From contig NZ_CP076620.1 in the NCBI RefSeq assembly GCF_020911725.1, positions 1,182,501-1,246,500 on the forward strand: a stretch of 64,000 nucleotides of DNA, given 5' to 3'. The stretch is from Clostridium cadaveris. Its GTDB lineage: Bacteria; Bacillota; Clostridia; Clostridiales; Clostridiaceae. Under the pieces are notes generated by a model. That model saw only the letters and a program-made list of their open reading frames with translations, had not been told where the DNA came from and made no database searches. The position numbers and the translations under genes were made by a program. Shown piece after piece: positions 45,953 to 54,823 of this stretch (position 1 is the stretch's first letter; every line of letters starts with the position of its first letter).

Positions 45953-45981
45953 TTGACTTTAAATAGTTAGTATGATAATCT
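45953..45981 (+). promoter_or_regulatory. Candidate promoter of degV-DUF1836
   Basis: TTGACT (45953-45958) with TAATCT 17 bp further on (45976-45981). The -10 is weak; TATGATAAT overlaps it at shorter spacing. The rest of the 325-bp gap between pit and degV is A+T-rich without a gene. Confidence 0.35.
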
Positions 45982-46050
45982 AAAGCAAGTAGTATTGGAA
46001 ACTAGATGATTTAGGTTGAAAAACAAATGTAAAATGGAGGCCGAATAATT

Positions 46051-46902
46051 ATGGTAAAAATTATATCAGATTCATCATCACTTTATTCTATTGAGCAAGC
46101 AAAAGCAAATAATCTGGAAATTACACCACTTTCAGTCACAATCAATAATGTGACATATAAAGAATATGAAGAAATTCAAACTGAAGAATTTATAGATATA
46201 ATCAATGAAGGACATATACCAGTATCATCTCAACCATCTATAGGAGAAGTTATAGAGTTATATAACAAATATCCTAATGATGAAATTATCAATATATGTA
46301 TGGCAGATGGACTTTCGGGCACCTATAATTCAGCATGTACTGCTAAGCATCTTGTTGAAAATTCAGACAGGATAGATGTAGTAAACTCAAAAACATTATG
46401 TGGACCACAGAGATATTTAGTTGATTTAGCAGTTAAACTTGCTGAAATGGACAAGCCTAAAAAAGAAATTTTAGAAGAGCTCCATAAATTAATGGAAACA
46501 TCTCAATCTTATTTGATTCCGAAAGATTTCGACTTTCTAGTTAGAGGGGGAAGATTATCTCATTTAGCTGGAAGAATAGGCGCTCTCATAAATTTAGTAC
46601 CTGTTATGATGCTTTCAGAAGAACGTTCAAAGCTTACTAAATTCACAGCTAAGAGAACGTTTAACAAAGCTGTTTCTAAAATATGTGAAGATCTAATTAA
46701 ATTAGGTGTAGATAGCAGTTTTAAAATATATATTTCTCATGCATGTATAGAAGAATTGGCAAATACGGCAAAAAAAATAATAGAAAATAATATAGAAAAT
46801 GCGGATATAGAGATTAAAAAGCTTGGACCAGCATTTACAACTCAAGGTGGACCTGGTTGTATTGCTATTCAAATGATAAAAAAACATTCTATATTGGGAT
46901 AA
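46051..46902 (+). CDS. DegV-family fatty-acid-binding protein (second copy)
   Basis: FakB-type protein. Seen: MVKIISDSSSLYSIEQA, the lipid-binding PVSSQPSIGE, DGLSGTYNSACTA, and GPAFTTQGGPGCIAI near the end, where the usual GTHIGPG is replaced by TTQGGPG. The length is 283 aa. GGAGG precedes the ATG. It is followed after 21 bases by a DUF1836 gene, a pairing common in clostridia. Its divergence from the copy at 22331 suggests a different fatty acid specificity, which is inference. Confidence 0.88.
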   Translation: MVKIISDSSSLYSIEQAKANNLEITPLSVTINNVTYKEYEEIQTEEFIDIINEGHIPVSSQPSIGEVIELYNKYPNDEIINICMADGLSGTYNSACTAKHLVENSDRIDVVNSKTLCGPQRYLVDLAVKLAEMDKPKKEILEELHKLMETSQSYLIPKDFDFLVRGGRLSHLAGRIGALINLVPVMMLSEERSKLTKFTAKRTFNKAVSKICEDLIKLGVDSSFKIYISHACIEELANTAKKIIENNIENADIEIKKLGPAFTTQGGPGCIAIQMIKKHSILG

Positions 46903-46923
46903 ACTTTTCGGTTAGGAGGAGTA

Positions 46924-47460
46924 ATGGATAGACATATAAACGGGGATAGTATAGAAAAGATTTTAAATTTTCATATCCCAAGATATAGTGAGTTACCAAC
47001 TGTTTCGTTATACAAAGACCAGGTAATCCTGTATATAGAAGATGTACTTAAAGTTATAAATATAAATTCGAAAGAAAGTTTACTTACGCCAACAATGGTT
47101 AACAATTATGTTAAGCAGAAGGTAGTGTCTCCACCTAAAAATAAGAGATATAGCGAAAAACATTTGGCATATTTAATAGTTGTTTGCATTTTAAAGCAGG
47201 TTTGCAGTTTAACTGAAATTTGTGAACTTATAAAAATTCAAATAGAAACTTGCCATATTGAGCATGCTTATGATTATTTTTGTGAGGAGCTAGAAAAAGC
47301 GTTAATATGCGTATTCACTAAGAATGACATTGTTTCTAGTATAGAAATCAATGATACTCTTGAAAGAAAGGTTGCTAGGGCTTCAGTAATATCTTTTGCG
47401 AATAAGCTTTTTATAAGCAAATATCTTGAGAAATGTGAAAATGAGAAATCGAATAAATAA
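46924..47460 (+). CDS. DUF1836 protein
   Basis: A 178-aa protein of unknown function with a MerR-like helix-turn-helix feel: LLTPTMVNNYVKQKVVSPPK and KNKRYSEKHLAYLIVVCILK form the conserved DUF1836 core. GGAGGAG precedes the ATG. It is the second gene of the degV operon and is likely a regulator, but no target is evident. Confidence 0.82.
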   Translation: MDRHINGDSIEKILNFHIPRYSELPTVSLYKDQVILYIEDVLKVININSKESLLTPTMVNNYVKQKVVSPPKNKRYSEKHLAYLIVVCILKQVCSLTEICELIKIQIETCHIEHAYDYFCEELEKALICVFTKNDIVSSIEINDTLERKVARASVISFANKLFISKYLEKCENEKSNK

Positions 47461-47520
47461 AGTTTTTTCTAGTTTAAGCTAAAGATATAGCATAATATTA
47501 TAACATATGAGCCTTTAACA

Positions 47521-47560
47521 AATGGCACTAAGCGTTTAATTCGGTTAGTGCCATTTTATT
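47521..47560 (+). terminator. Terminator after DUF1836 gene
   Basis: Perfect 11-bp stem AATGGCACTAA / TTAGTGCCATT with a 13-base loop, then TTATT. Confidence 0.85.
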
Positions 47561-47708
47561 AATACCATTTAATTTTAGCAGCTTAATTTTTCCTTTTTAG
47601 AAGTTTTATATAATTGCTTTTTATTTATGCAAATTTACATTAATTATAAAGTTTGGTATAATTTAAAATATATATAAAGCACTATCTATTGTAATGGGGG
47701 GATTAATA

Positions 47709-48458
47709 ATGGCTGATAAAAGAAAAATAATAGATATAGCAAAAGAGCAATTAGCATTGGATTATAATTGCAATAAAAAAGATTTTGATAAAGATGAAAA
47801 TACTATAGTTCTGAATGACTTGGTAGAAGGACGGAGAATAAAGGCTAGTGAAGACAGCTATTTTAGAGCAGTATGTATTGGGGGAAAAGCTATAATAAAT
47901 GTTGGAGAAGAGCTTCTTCCATGGTTCAAAGAAACATATAAGGATTTTAACTGTGCTTGGTTCTTTGAATATGAAAATTTAAGAAAGATAGAGTCGAAGT
48001 TGAAGGAAGTTGGTCATGAAATAGAGGATATACATCATTATTATCTTCCATTAGTTGATATGAAGAATGTAGAGCCAATCATGAAAGTTAAATGGTATGA
48101 AAAGGATGAGATTTTTCAATTTGAAGATGATGTAAGATTTGGGGAAGCTTTAATGTTTGACGAAGAAAATCCTGATGTTTTAGCAGTGGCAGCTTTTGAT
48201 GGAGATGAAATAGTTGCTATGGCAGGTGCCTCTGAGGATTGCAGCACTATGTGGCAAATTGGAGTTAATGTTGTACCAAGCTATAGAGGAAGCGGTATAG
48301 CTAGCAATTTGGTAACACTACTTAAACAAGAAGTTTTAAAAAGAGGGAAAATACCATTTACGGGTACAGTTGAATCACACTTTAATTCACAAAATGTATC
48401 ATTAAATTCTGGTTTTCGTCCAATATGGGGAGAGATATATTCTAATAGCATAGATTAA
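47709..48458 (+). CDS. GNAT-family N-acetyltransferase
   Basis: Acetyl-CoA-dependent transferase of unknown substrate. Seen: a 130-residue N-terminal part typical of the Zwf-like two-domain GNATs, then the GNAT core with IGVNVVPSYRGSGIASNLVT (acetyl-CoA pyrophosphate loop, R/Q-x-x-G-x-G/A) and a final SLNSGFRPIWGE. The ATG at 47709 has GGGGGG ahead; the frame runs back to an ATG at 47694 that overlaps this site. The length is 249 aa. It is monocistronic with a terminator. Confidence 0.85.
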   Translation: MADKRKIIDIAKEQLALDYNCNKKDFDKDENTIVLNDLVEGRRIKASEDSYFRAVCIGGKAIINVGEELLPWFKETYKDFNCAWFFEYENLRKIESKLKEVGHEIEDIHHYYLPLVDMKNVEPIMKVKWYEKDEIFQFEDDVRFGEALMFDEENPDVLAVAAFDGDEIVAMAGASEDCSTMWQIGVNVVPSYRGSGIASNLVTLLKQEVLKRGKIPFTGTVESHFNSQNVSLNSGFRPIWGEIYSNSID

Positions 48459-48467
48459 TTAAGAGAT

Positions 48468-48500
48468 AGAGAGCTTCATATAATGATAGAAGCTCTCTTT
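48468..48500. terminator. Terminator after GNAT gene
   Basis: Perfect 10-bp stem AGAGAGCTTC / GAAGCTCTCT followed by TTTAT. It lies between convergent genes and can serve both. Confidence 0.85.
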
Positions 48501-48515
48501 ATATGAACTTAAAAA

Positions 48516-48914
48516 TTAATCTTCGGATAAATTTTTTAAAATTTGAGAAAAAGCGACGTATCTTCTATAATTGCAAACAATACTTAAAAAGTATGATTCT
48601 ACAATAATTTTATATGGGATTAGATTAATTGTTTTATTGTCTTCTGATGTTCTGCACTTCTTTTCATAATATCGTTTTGAAGCTACGATATAGAGCAGTG
48701 TATATCCTATCACAACAAACTGCTGTCCTAGTAATGTGGTTTCATCTGAAGAATTTCCTGTGAAATTTGTCTCTAGAACTTCTAAGATAGTTAGTTCTGC
48801 TCCCTTGAGAAAATGGCTATAGCCTAAAGTTAGAAAGAAAGCTCCACTTTTTTCTAACTCTGCTAAGTTTATATTTAAAGTTTTAATAAATTCATCAAAT
48901 TCATCATTATCCAT
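48516..48914 (-). CDS. Hypothetical protein, 132 aa
   Basis: Not recognised. It is mainly helical with one clearly hydrophobic segment (QQFVVIGYTLLYIVAS) and an otherwise charged surface. The N-terminus is acidic (MDNDEFDEFIKTLN). GAGG precedes the ATG on the minus strand. It has no obvious partner; the DnaQ-like gene upstream on the same strand ends 93 bases before it. Confidence 0.65.
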   Translation of the reverse strand: MDNDEFDEFIKTLNINLAELEKSGAFFLTLGYSHFLKGAELTILEVLETNFTGNSSDETTLLGQQFVVIGYTLLYIVASKRYYEKKCRTSEDNKTINLIPYKIIVESYFLSIVCNYRRYVAFSQILKNLSED

Positions 48915-49007
48915 AAAAACTCCTCAAAGCATAGTTACCTCATACTAGCATATGAAAAAAATGGACTTAGTAACACCTATACAATGTAATAAGTTATAGA
49001 TATTTAA

Positions 49008-49739
49008 TTATAAAAGAAACTGATTAGTTTTCCCCATAATATAAGCAAGTTTTATCATTGATTTTTCTTCTTCAGTAAGATTACGATTGTACATTTTCTC
49101 AAATTGATTAAAAAGAGAAGTAGTATCGATTTTATACTTTGAATGTTGAGATTTTCTATAGGAACAACTTAAATCATAGTATGTAGGTTTTATATCTGGG
49201 GTAAATAGCTTTTTAAATATTTCCGCTGTATAGCAGGCATCATTGAAGGCATCATGAAAATCACCGTTTAGAGGAAGATTAAAGTGGTCTACAACTTTGC
49301 TTAATCCAATCTTTATACCTTTAGGTGTATTAAAATATTTAGAGGCTAGAGCTTGGATATCAATATATCTTTTGAACTGAGGAACTATATCTAGTTGATG
49401 AAACTTGATATTTCTTAAGAATTCTTTTATATCTCCAGCACCCCATATACATAATACAAAATCCTCGTCTCCAATAAATTTTAAAAATTCAGCATAAACC
49501 ATTGGAAATGATTTGTTAGAATTAACTTTGTTAGTAGTTATATTTGTCAAGTTTTCTATGTAAGGATGAATTTCAGCATAAAGCGTAGGCTTTACAAGAG
49601 CATTAAAGTCTTTTAGGTGATTTAAATTTTTATCAAGTTTAACGGCACCTATTTGTATTATTTCGAAGGGCATTCCCAAATCTTCAGTATCTTTGGAATT
49701 CTTTTGATTAAATTCCAGATCATATATTATATAATTCAT
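49008..49739 (-). CDS. DnaQ-like 3'-5' exonuclease (DEDDh)
   Basis: Exonuclease of the RNase T/KapD type acting on RNA or DNA ends. Seen: ExoI motif IIYDLEFNQ (Asp and Glu ligands), ExoII region FVLCIWGAGDIKEFLRN, and ExoIII HDAFNDACYTAEIF with the His and Asp. The frame is open from a GTG at 49748, but AGGTG lies 6 bases before the ATG at 49739, giving MNYIIYDLEF as the start. The length is 243 aa. It may be the KapD-like protein known from sporulating Firmicutes. It is a single gene. Confidence 0.85.
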   Translation of the reverse strand: MNYIIYDLEFNQKNSKDTEDLGMPFEIIQIGAVKLDKNLNHLKDFNALVKPTLYAEIHPYIENLTNITTNKVNSNKSFPMVYAEFLKFIGDEDFVLCIWGAGDIKEFLRNIKFHQLDIVPQFKRYIDIQALASKYFNTPKGIKIGLSKVVDHFNLPLNGDFHDAFNDACYTAEIFKKLFTPDIKPTYYDLSCSYRKSQHSKYKIDTTSLFNQFEKMYNRNLTEEEKSMIKLAYIMGKTNQFLL

Positions 49740-49996
49740 CATTTTCACCTAACTTTTAAGATTAATATAATTTAGTGTTATATATGTAATTATAACCAAA
49801 ATATAAGCTTTTGATATAACAATTTATAAATAAATATAGTAAAACAATATCATAAAAATAAAATGAGTACAGATTTAAAAAAAAATAAAATCTGTATTAG
49901 CAAAATTAATAAAATTAACTTAGGCTAATACTTTTATGATAAAATATTTATGGATTGATAGATAACTAAGGGAAATTTTAAAAAAATGGAGGTATT

Positions 49997-51703
49997 ATGT
50001 TAAAGAAATTTGTGAATTTTTATAAGCCATACAAAAAACTATTTGTATTTGATCTTATAGCAGCTTTTTTAGCTGCAGCAATAGACTTGGTTTATCCTAT
50101 GATGACAAGAGAACTTATGGATAAATCAATTCCTAATAGAGATATTAGGATGATAGGAGTATTCGCAGCAACATTGATTATCTTATTTTTGATTAAGGCA
50201 CTTTGTGGATATTTCATGCAATACTGGGGACATGTTGTTGGTGTTAGAATGCAGGGTGATATGAGAAGAAAGGTATTTAACCATCTTCAACGACTTCCAA
50301 ATAAGTTTTTTGACAACACTAAAACCGGTGACGTTATGTCTAGAATAATCAATGATTTAATGGATATTTCAGAGCTTGCTCACCATGGTCCAGAAGATTT
50401 GTTTATTTCAGGAGTAATGCTTGTAGGTTCATTTATAATATTATGTACAATAAATGTTCCACTTACACTAATCATCTTTGCATTTATTCCTATCATAGTA
50501 ATTTTCACTATGAATAAGAGAAAGAAGATGAAGAAAGCCTTCTTAGAAACCAAAGTTGAAACTGGGAAGGTAAATGCAAATTTAGAAAACAGTATAGCAG
50601 GGATAAGAGTATCTAAGGCTTTTGTAAGCCATAGCTATGAGGAAGAGAAGTTTGAACAGGGAAATAAGAGTTTTATGGCAGCAAGAGAAAAAGCTTACAA
50701 AGTTATGGCTGAATATTTTGCAGGAGCAAACCTTTCTCTAGATATTTTAAACTATGTTGTTTTAATCTTTGGAGGATTATTTACATTTAATGGAGCTATA
50801 AGTATGGGAGAGTACGTTGCATATCTTCTATATATAAAAATATTTATGGATCCTATAAAGAAACTTATAAACTTTATGGAACAGTTCCAAAATGGAATGA
50901 CAGGTTTCCAAAGATATGTTGAAATATTAAATGAAGACAGGGAAAAGGAAAAGAAGGGAGCTAAACCTATTAAGGATATAAAGGGAAAGATAACCTTTAA
51001 AAACGCTAGCTTTAGCTATGAAGACAATCAAATATTGGACAATCTTTCTTTAGAAATCGAAGAGGGTAAAATGCTTGCTTTAGTTGGACCTTCTGGTGGG
51101 GGAAAAACTACATTCTGTAACCTTATACCTAGATTTTATGATCTTAACAAAGGTGATATATTGATAGATGATAAGAGTATTTACGATGTAACTCTAGAAT
51201 CATTAAGAGCCAATATAGGGATAGTGCAGCAAGAAGTATTTTTGTTTACAGGAACTATAAAGGAAAATATCCGTTATGGAAACTTAGATGCAAGTGATGA
51301 AGAAATTGTAGAGGCTGCTAAAAGAGCTAATATTCATGATTTCATCATGGAACTTGAGGATGGATATGATACCTATATAGGTGAGAGAGGAACCAAGCTA
51401 TCCGGAGGGCAAAAGCAGAGAATTTCTATAGCAAGGGTATTTTTGAAAAATCCAAGAATACTTATATTAGACGAAGCTACATCCGCCCTTGATAATACAA
51501 CTGAATATTATATCAAACAATCAATTGATGAGCTATGTAAGGGTAGAACTACAATAGTAGTTGCTCATAGATTGTCTACAATAAGAAATGCAGATGAGAT
51601 AATAGTGCTTACGGATAAAGGAATAGAAGAAAGAGGGACTCATGATGAGTTGATGGCACTTAATGGAATATATAAGGATCTTCATAGGTTTGTAAGTCGA
51701 TAA
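49997..51703 (+). CDS. ABC exporter, fused membrane and ATPase domains
   Basis: Half-transporter of the MsbA/MdlB type, acting as a homodimer. Seen: six membrane segments in residues 1-310 with the coupling region RLPNKFFDNTKTGDVMSRI, and an ATPase domain with Walker A GPSGGGKTT at about 364, signature LSGGQKQR, Walker B ILILDEATSALD and switch VVAHRLST. The length of 568 aa is normal. TGGAGGT precedes the ATG. No partner half-transporter is next to it. The substrate is unknown; lipids or drugs are typical. Confidence 0.93.
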   Translation: MLKKFVNFYKPYKKLFVFDLIAAFLAAAIDLVYPMMTRELMDKSIPNRDIRMIGVFAATLIILFLIKALCGYFMQYWGHVVGVRMQGDMRRKVFNHLQRLPNKFFDNTKTGDVMSRIINDLMDISELAHHGPEDLFISGVMLVGSFIILCTINVPLTLIIFAFIPIIVIFTMNKRKKMKKAFLETKVETGKVNANLENSIAGIRVSKAFVSHSYEEEKFEQGNKSFMAAREKAYKVMAEYFAGANLSLDILNYVVLIFGGLFTFNGAISMGEYVAYLLYIKIFMDPIKKLINFMEQFQNGMTGFQRYVEILNEDREKEKKGAKPIKDIKGKITFKNASFSYEDNQILDNLSLEIEEGKMLALVGPSGGGKTTFCNLIPRFYDLNKGDILIDDKSIYDVTLESLRANIGIVQQEVFLFTGTIKENIRYGNLDASDEEIVEAAKRANIHDFIMELEDGYDTYIGERGTKLSGGQKQRISIARVFLKNPRILILDEATSALDNTTEYYIKQSIDELCKGRTTIVVAHRLSTIRNADEIIVLTDKGIEERGTHDELMALNGIYKDLHRFVSR

Positions 51704-51717
51704 GAATAAGTTAAACA

Positions 51718-51755
51718 AAATCACACCAATAAATAAATTTGGTGTGATTTTTTAT
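51718..51755 (+). terminator. Terminator before the hydrogenase operon
   Basis: Stem AAATCACACCAAT / ATTTGGTGTGATTT with a short loop, then TTTTAT. It isolates the hydrogenase operon from the exporter gene. Confidence 0.88.
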
Positions 51756-51840
51756 GTCCATTTTAAGATGAAATATTTTAGTATAAAAGAATAATTATAA
51801 AAATATAATTTAAATAAGATATATATAAGAGGGTGTTAAA

Positions 51841-52689
51841 TTGTCTAAAAAAAGAAAATGTCCTAAAGAAGTATTAGATTTAACCTTAGACAAAATAAGA
51901 AATAATAGATTAGAAAAAGTAAATCTTATTTGGATAGAAGCATGTGGCTGTGCTGGTGATATTATCGCTCTTTTAGATGGTAACAACCCAGATATGCCTT
52001 ATTTTTTTAGTGAAATGGTTAATATGACATATAATAATAGTCTTATGGGATCAGAAGGACAAAAAGCTTTTGAAAAATTTCTTGAGACTTTAGATACAGA
52101 ATTTATTTTAGCAGTAGAAGGTGCTGTTACTGTAAGGGATAATGGTATCTACGATATAATTGCTGAATATAATGGGAAAAGTATTTCTGGAGCAGAGGCT
52201 ATAACTCTTGCATCAGGAAAAGCAAAGTACATTCTAGCCATAGGTACTTGTGCAGCTTATGGAGGGATTTCAGCAGCAAAGCCAAATCCATCAATGAGCA
52301 TGAGTCTTCAAGAGTTTTTAGGTAAAGAAGTTATAAGAGTTCCTGGATGCCCAGCCAATCCACAGTGGATAACAAGCACAATAGCTCATTTGATATCTTA
52401 TGGTATACCAGAGCTTGATTCTGAAGGAAGGCCTAAATTTCTGTATGGTGAAACAATTCATACAAATTGTGAAAGACGTTCTTATTTTGATAGGCAGATT
52501 TTTGCAGAGAAATTAGGAGATAAGGAGTGCATGTATAGATTAGGATGTAAAGGTCCTATAACAAGAGCAGATTGTCCTATTGTAAGATGGGATGATGGAA
52601 TTAACTGGCCTGTAGGAGCTAACACTCCATGTATAGGTTGTGCAAGTAAGGGTTTTCCAGATGAAAATGAATCTTTTATTAAGCTGTAA
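51841..52689 (+). CDS. [NiFe] hydrogenase small (electron-transfer) subunit, Asp-ligand proximal cluster
   Basis: Carries the iron-sulfur chain of a [NiFe] hydrogenase. Seen: WIEACGCAGD (residues 31-40), aligned on the conserved Trp, has Cys37 at the first proximal ligand and Asp40 where canonical enzymes have Cys (motif CTGC). The other proximal ligands Cys137 (GTCAAYGG) and Cys170 (PGCPANP) are present; Cys35 is extra. The distal cluster is His207/Cys210/Cys230/Cys236. The medial cluster is Cys245/Cys264/Cys267 with Pro257, as in [3Fe-4S] medial clusters. There is no Tat signal and no membrane tail, so the enzyme is soluble in the cytoplasm. The start is TTG at 51841, with GAGGGTG upstream. 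Confidence 0.93.
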   Translation: MSKKRKCPKEVLDLTLDKIRNNRLEKVNLIWIEACGCAGDIIALLDGNNPDMPYFFSEMVNMTYNNSLMGSEGQKAFEKFLETLDTEFILAVEGAVTVRDNGIYDIIAEYNGKSISGAEAITLASGKAKYILAIGTCAAYGGISAAKPNPSMSMSLQEFLGKEVIRVPGCPANPQWITSTIAHLISYGIPELDSEGRPKFLYGETIHTNCERRSYFDRQIFAEKLGDKECMYRLGCKGPITRADCPIVRWDDGINWPVGANTPCIGCASKGFPDENESFIKL

Positions 52690-52704
52690 ATGGAGGAATA
52701 TAAA

Positions 52705-54105
52705 ATGCCAGAAAAGGTAGTGATAGATCCTGTGACTAGAGTAAGCGGAGCTCTCGAAGTTCAGATTATGATAGAAAAAAATATAGTTGTAGATGCGAAG
52801 ACTAGAGGATTAATATTTAGAGGATTTGAAAAGATGCTTAAAGGGCGTTCTCCTTTAGATGCCATTTATTTTACAGAACGAATATGTGGTATATGCTCAA
52901 CAGCTCATGGATTTGTATCAGCATTGGCTCTTGAAGATGCACTTAAAGTTCAACCTGATGAAAATGGAAGTATACTTAGACAGATAATGCATGGCTGTGA
53001 ATTTTTACAAAATCATATAAGACATTTTTACCAATTTATAATTCCTGATTACGTACCTATAAAAATTGATCCGTCAAAAGATAATAAGAAATATAAGATG
53101 CCAAAAGAAATTAATGATATGATAAATAATCACTACGTAGATTCATTTAAGTATAGTCGTAATGCTCATAAGATGTTAGCAATATTAGGGGGGAAAGCCC
53201 CTCATACTCATGGAATTTTTGTTGGAGGGGTTACTGCCAATATAGATTCTTTAAAGATTATAGAGCTAAAATCCATTTTATATACAATAAAAGAATTCGT
53301 AAGCAATGTTATGCTTTTAGATATAAATATGCTTGCAAAATATTATCCTGAAGAATTTCAAACTGGAAGAGGATATGGAAATTTCATGACCTATGGGGTT
53401 TTTGATCAGCTTTTTAATGCACCAGAAATCTATGTGAAAAGTGGAGTTCTTATAAATAATGAAAGACAAGATTTTGATCCTAACAAAATAAGTGAAGATA
53501 TAAGATATTCATATTATTCTGCACCAAAGGAAGTTTTAACCCAAGAGGATTATGATTGGCAGCCTGATACTCAGAAAAAGGACGCTTATAGTTGGATAAA
53601 AGCTCCTAGATACGATGGACTACCTATGGAAGTAGGACCGTTGGCAAGATTATGGATCAGTGGAGAATATTCAAGAGGAATATCTACGTTGGATAGAATA
53701 ACTGCTAGAGCTATTGAAGCATCAAAGGTATGTAATATATTAGACAACCTTTTACAGAAGGTTAAACTTAATAAATCAGATCAAAAAATATGGCAGATAC
53801 CACAAAGTGCAGTAGGTGTGGCTTTTAGAGACACTACAAGAGGAGCATTAAGTCACAGACTTACGATTAAAGATCAGAAGATTGATACCTATAATATACT
53901 AACTCCATCATTGTGGAATGTGTCGTCAGAGGATTCTAAGGGAAATAAGGGCGTTATAGAGAAAGCACTTATAGGAACCTATGTTGAAGATATAAAAAAT
54001 CCAACTGAAATCGGAAAGATAATAAGAGCTTTTGATCCATGTATTTCCTGTGCCACTCATATAATAAGCGATAAGTGTGAAGATTTCACAATAAGGATAG
54101 TATGA
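52705..54105 (+). CDS. [NiFe] hydrogenase large (catalytic) subunit
   Basis: Holds the NiFe(CN)2CO site for reversible H2 oxidation. Seen: N-terminal motif RICGICSTAH (Cys61 and Cys64 from this start) and C-terminal DPCISCATH, the four nickel ligands; then a 14-residue tail after the His, to be removed by the maturation protease. KVVIDPVTRVSGALEV and GGKAPHTHGIFVGGVT are further signatures. The chosen ATG (52705) has GGAGG 8 bases ahead; the in-frame ATG at 52690 overlaps that site. The length is 466 aa. It partners the small subunit directly upstream, and the next gene overlaps its stop. Confidence 0.96.
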   Translation: MPEKVVIDPVTRVSGALEVQIMIEKNIVVDAKTRGLIFRGFEKMLKGRSPLDAIYFTERICGICSTAHGFVSALALEDALKVQPDENGSILRQIMHGCEFLQNHIRHFYQFIIPDYVPIKIDPSKDNKKYKMPKEINDMINNHYVDSFKYSRNAHKMLAILGGKAPHTHGIFVGGVTANIDSLKIIELKSILYTIKEFVSNVMLLDINMLAKYYPEEFQTGRGYGNFMTYGVFDQLFNAPEIYVKSGVLINNERQDFDPNKISEDIRYSYYSAPKEVLTQEDYDWQPDTQKKDAYSWIKAPRYDGLPMEVGPLARLWISGEYSRGISTLDRITARAIEASKVCNILDNLLQKVKLNKSDQKIWQIPQSAVGVAFRDTTRGALSHRLTIKDQKIDTYNILTPSLWNVSSEDSKGNKGVIEKALIGTYVEDIKNPTEIGKIIRAFDPCISCATHIISDKCEDFTIRIV

Positions 54106-54578
54106 TGATTAAGATTATTGGAATTGGAAATATACTTATGGGAGACGATGGGATAGGTGTCAAGGTTGTTGATGTACTTGAAAAAAAGATGAAAAATATA
54201 GGGATAGAGTTTATAAAAGCTGAAACAGATGTCGATTATGCTTTAGACAATATTAAAGATGGAGATTTTTTATTTATAATTGATAGTACATCTGATGCTA
54301 TGGCTAAATATGGAGAGATCATAGAAATCTCATTGGAGGAAGCTGTGAATAACAAGAAATCTCTTTCTATTCATAATGTGAGTTTAATATCTGAAATAAG
54401 TAGTTTAAATATAAAAGTTAACGGTATCATACTAGCAATAAAAGCAGCAAGTATTGAATTTAACATTGAGTTATCAATGGAATTAAAAAATAAGTTTTCC
54501 ACTATATGCAATACCATCTATGGACTTATAGAAAAAAATATTTTTGAATATGAGAGGAATGAAAAGAGAAATGCATGA
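54102..54578 (+). CDS. Hydrogenase maturation protease (HyaD/HupD/HycI family)
   Basis: Endopeptidase that cleaves the C-terminal tail of the large subunit after nickel insertion. Seen: IIGIGNILMGDDGIGVKVVD with the first acidic nickel ligand (Asp in GDDG, as in HycI), FIIDST with the second Asp, and SIHNVSL with the His ligand. The length is 158 aa. Its ATG overlaps the stop of the large-subunit gene (ATGATG), so the pair is coupled. Its stop overlaps the start of hypA. Confidence 0.92.
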   Translation: MMIKIIGIGNILMGDDGIGVKVVDVLEKKMKNIGIEFIKAETDVDYALDNIKDGDFLFIIDSTSDAMAKYGEIIEISLEEAVNNKKSLSIHNVSLISEISSLNIKVNGIILAIKAASIEFNIELSMELKNKFSTICNTIYGLIEKNIFEYERNEKRNA

Positions 54579-54822
54579 GGCATCTATAGCCTGGGAAATA
54601 TATAAAATTATAGAAGAAAATGCGAAGCTGTATAATTTAAAAGTAATAAGTTCAATTTTTCTTAAGATAGGGGACTTTAATGGGATAGATGAGGAGTCAC
54701 TAAAATTTGCATTTAAAGCTTTAAGTTATGGGACAAATTGTGAAAACGCAGAGATATTAATAGAACCTGGGCAAGGTTTTGATCTTATAGTTCAAAGGAT
54801 AGAAGGGGAAGAGGGGGAGTAA
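54571..54822 (+). CDS. hypA: HypA-like nickel chaperone lacking the zinc domain
   Basis: HypA delivers nickel to the hydrogenase large subunit together with HypB. Seen: MHEASIAWEIYKIIEE at the start, with the essential His2 of the nickel site, and VISSIFLKIGDFNGIDEESL and LKFAFKALSYGT, the first HypA domain. Normal HypA has about 115 residues and a zinc domain with two CxxC pairs. This protein has 83 and only one Cys (TNCENAE), and runs from LIEPGQ straight to GFDLIVQRIEGE, which resembles the C-terminus of HypA. The zinc domain is therefore deleted in frame. The ATG at 54571 overlaps the upstream gene; hypB starts 1 base after its stop. Confidence 0.85.
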   Translation: MHEASIAWEIYKIIEENAKLYNLKVISSIFLKIGDFNGIDEESLKFAFKALSYGTNCENAEILIEPGQGFDLIVQRIEGEEGE

Positions 54823-54823
54823 G

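Noticed and set aside
54571-54822. Frameshift as the cause of the short HypA
   Set aside because: The C-terminal strand continues in the same frame and hypB follows after 1 base, leaving no room for a hidden zinc domain in another frame.
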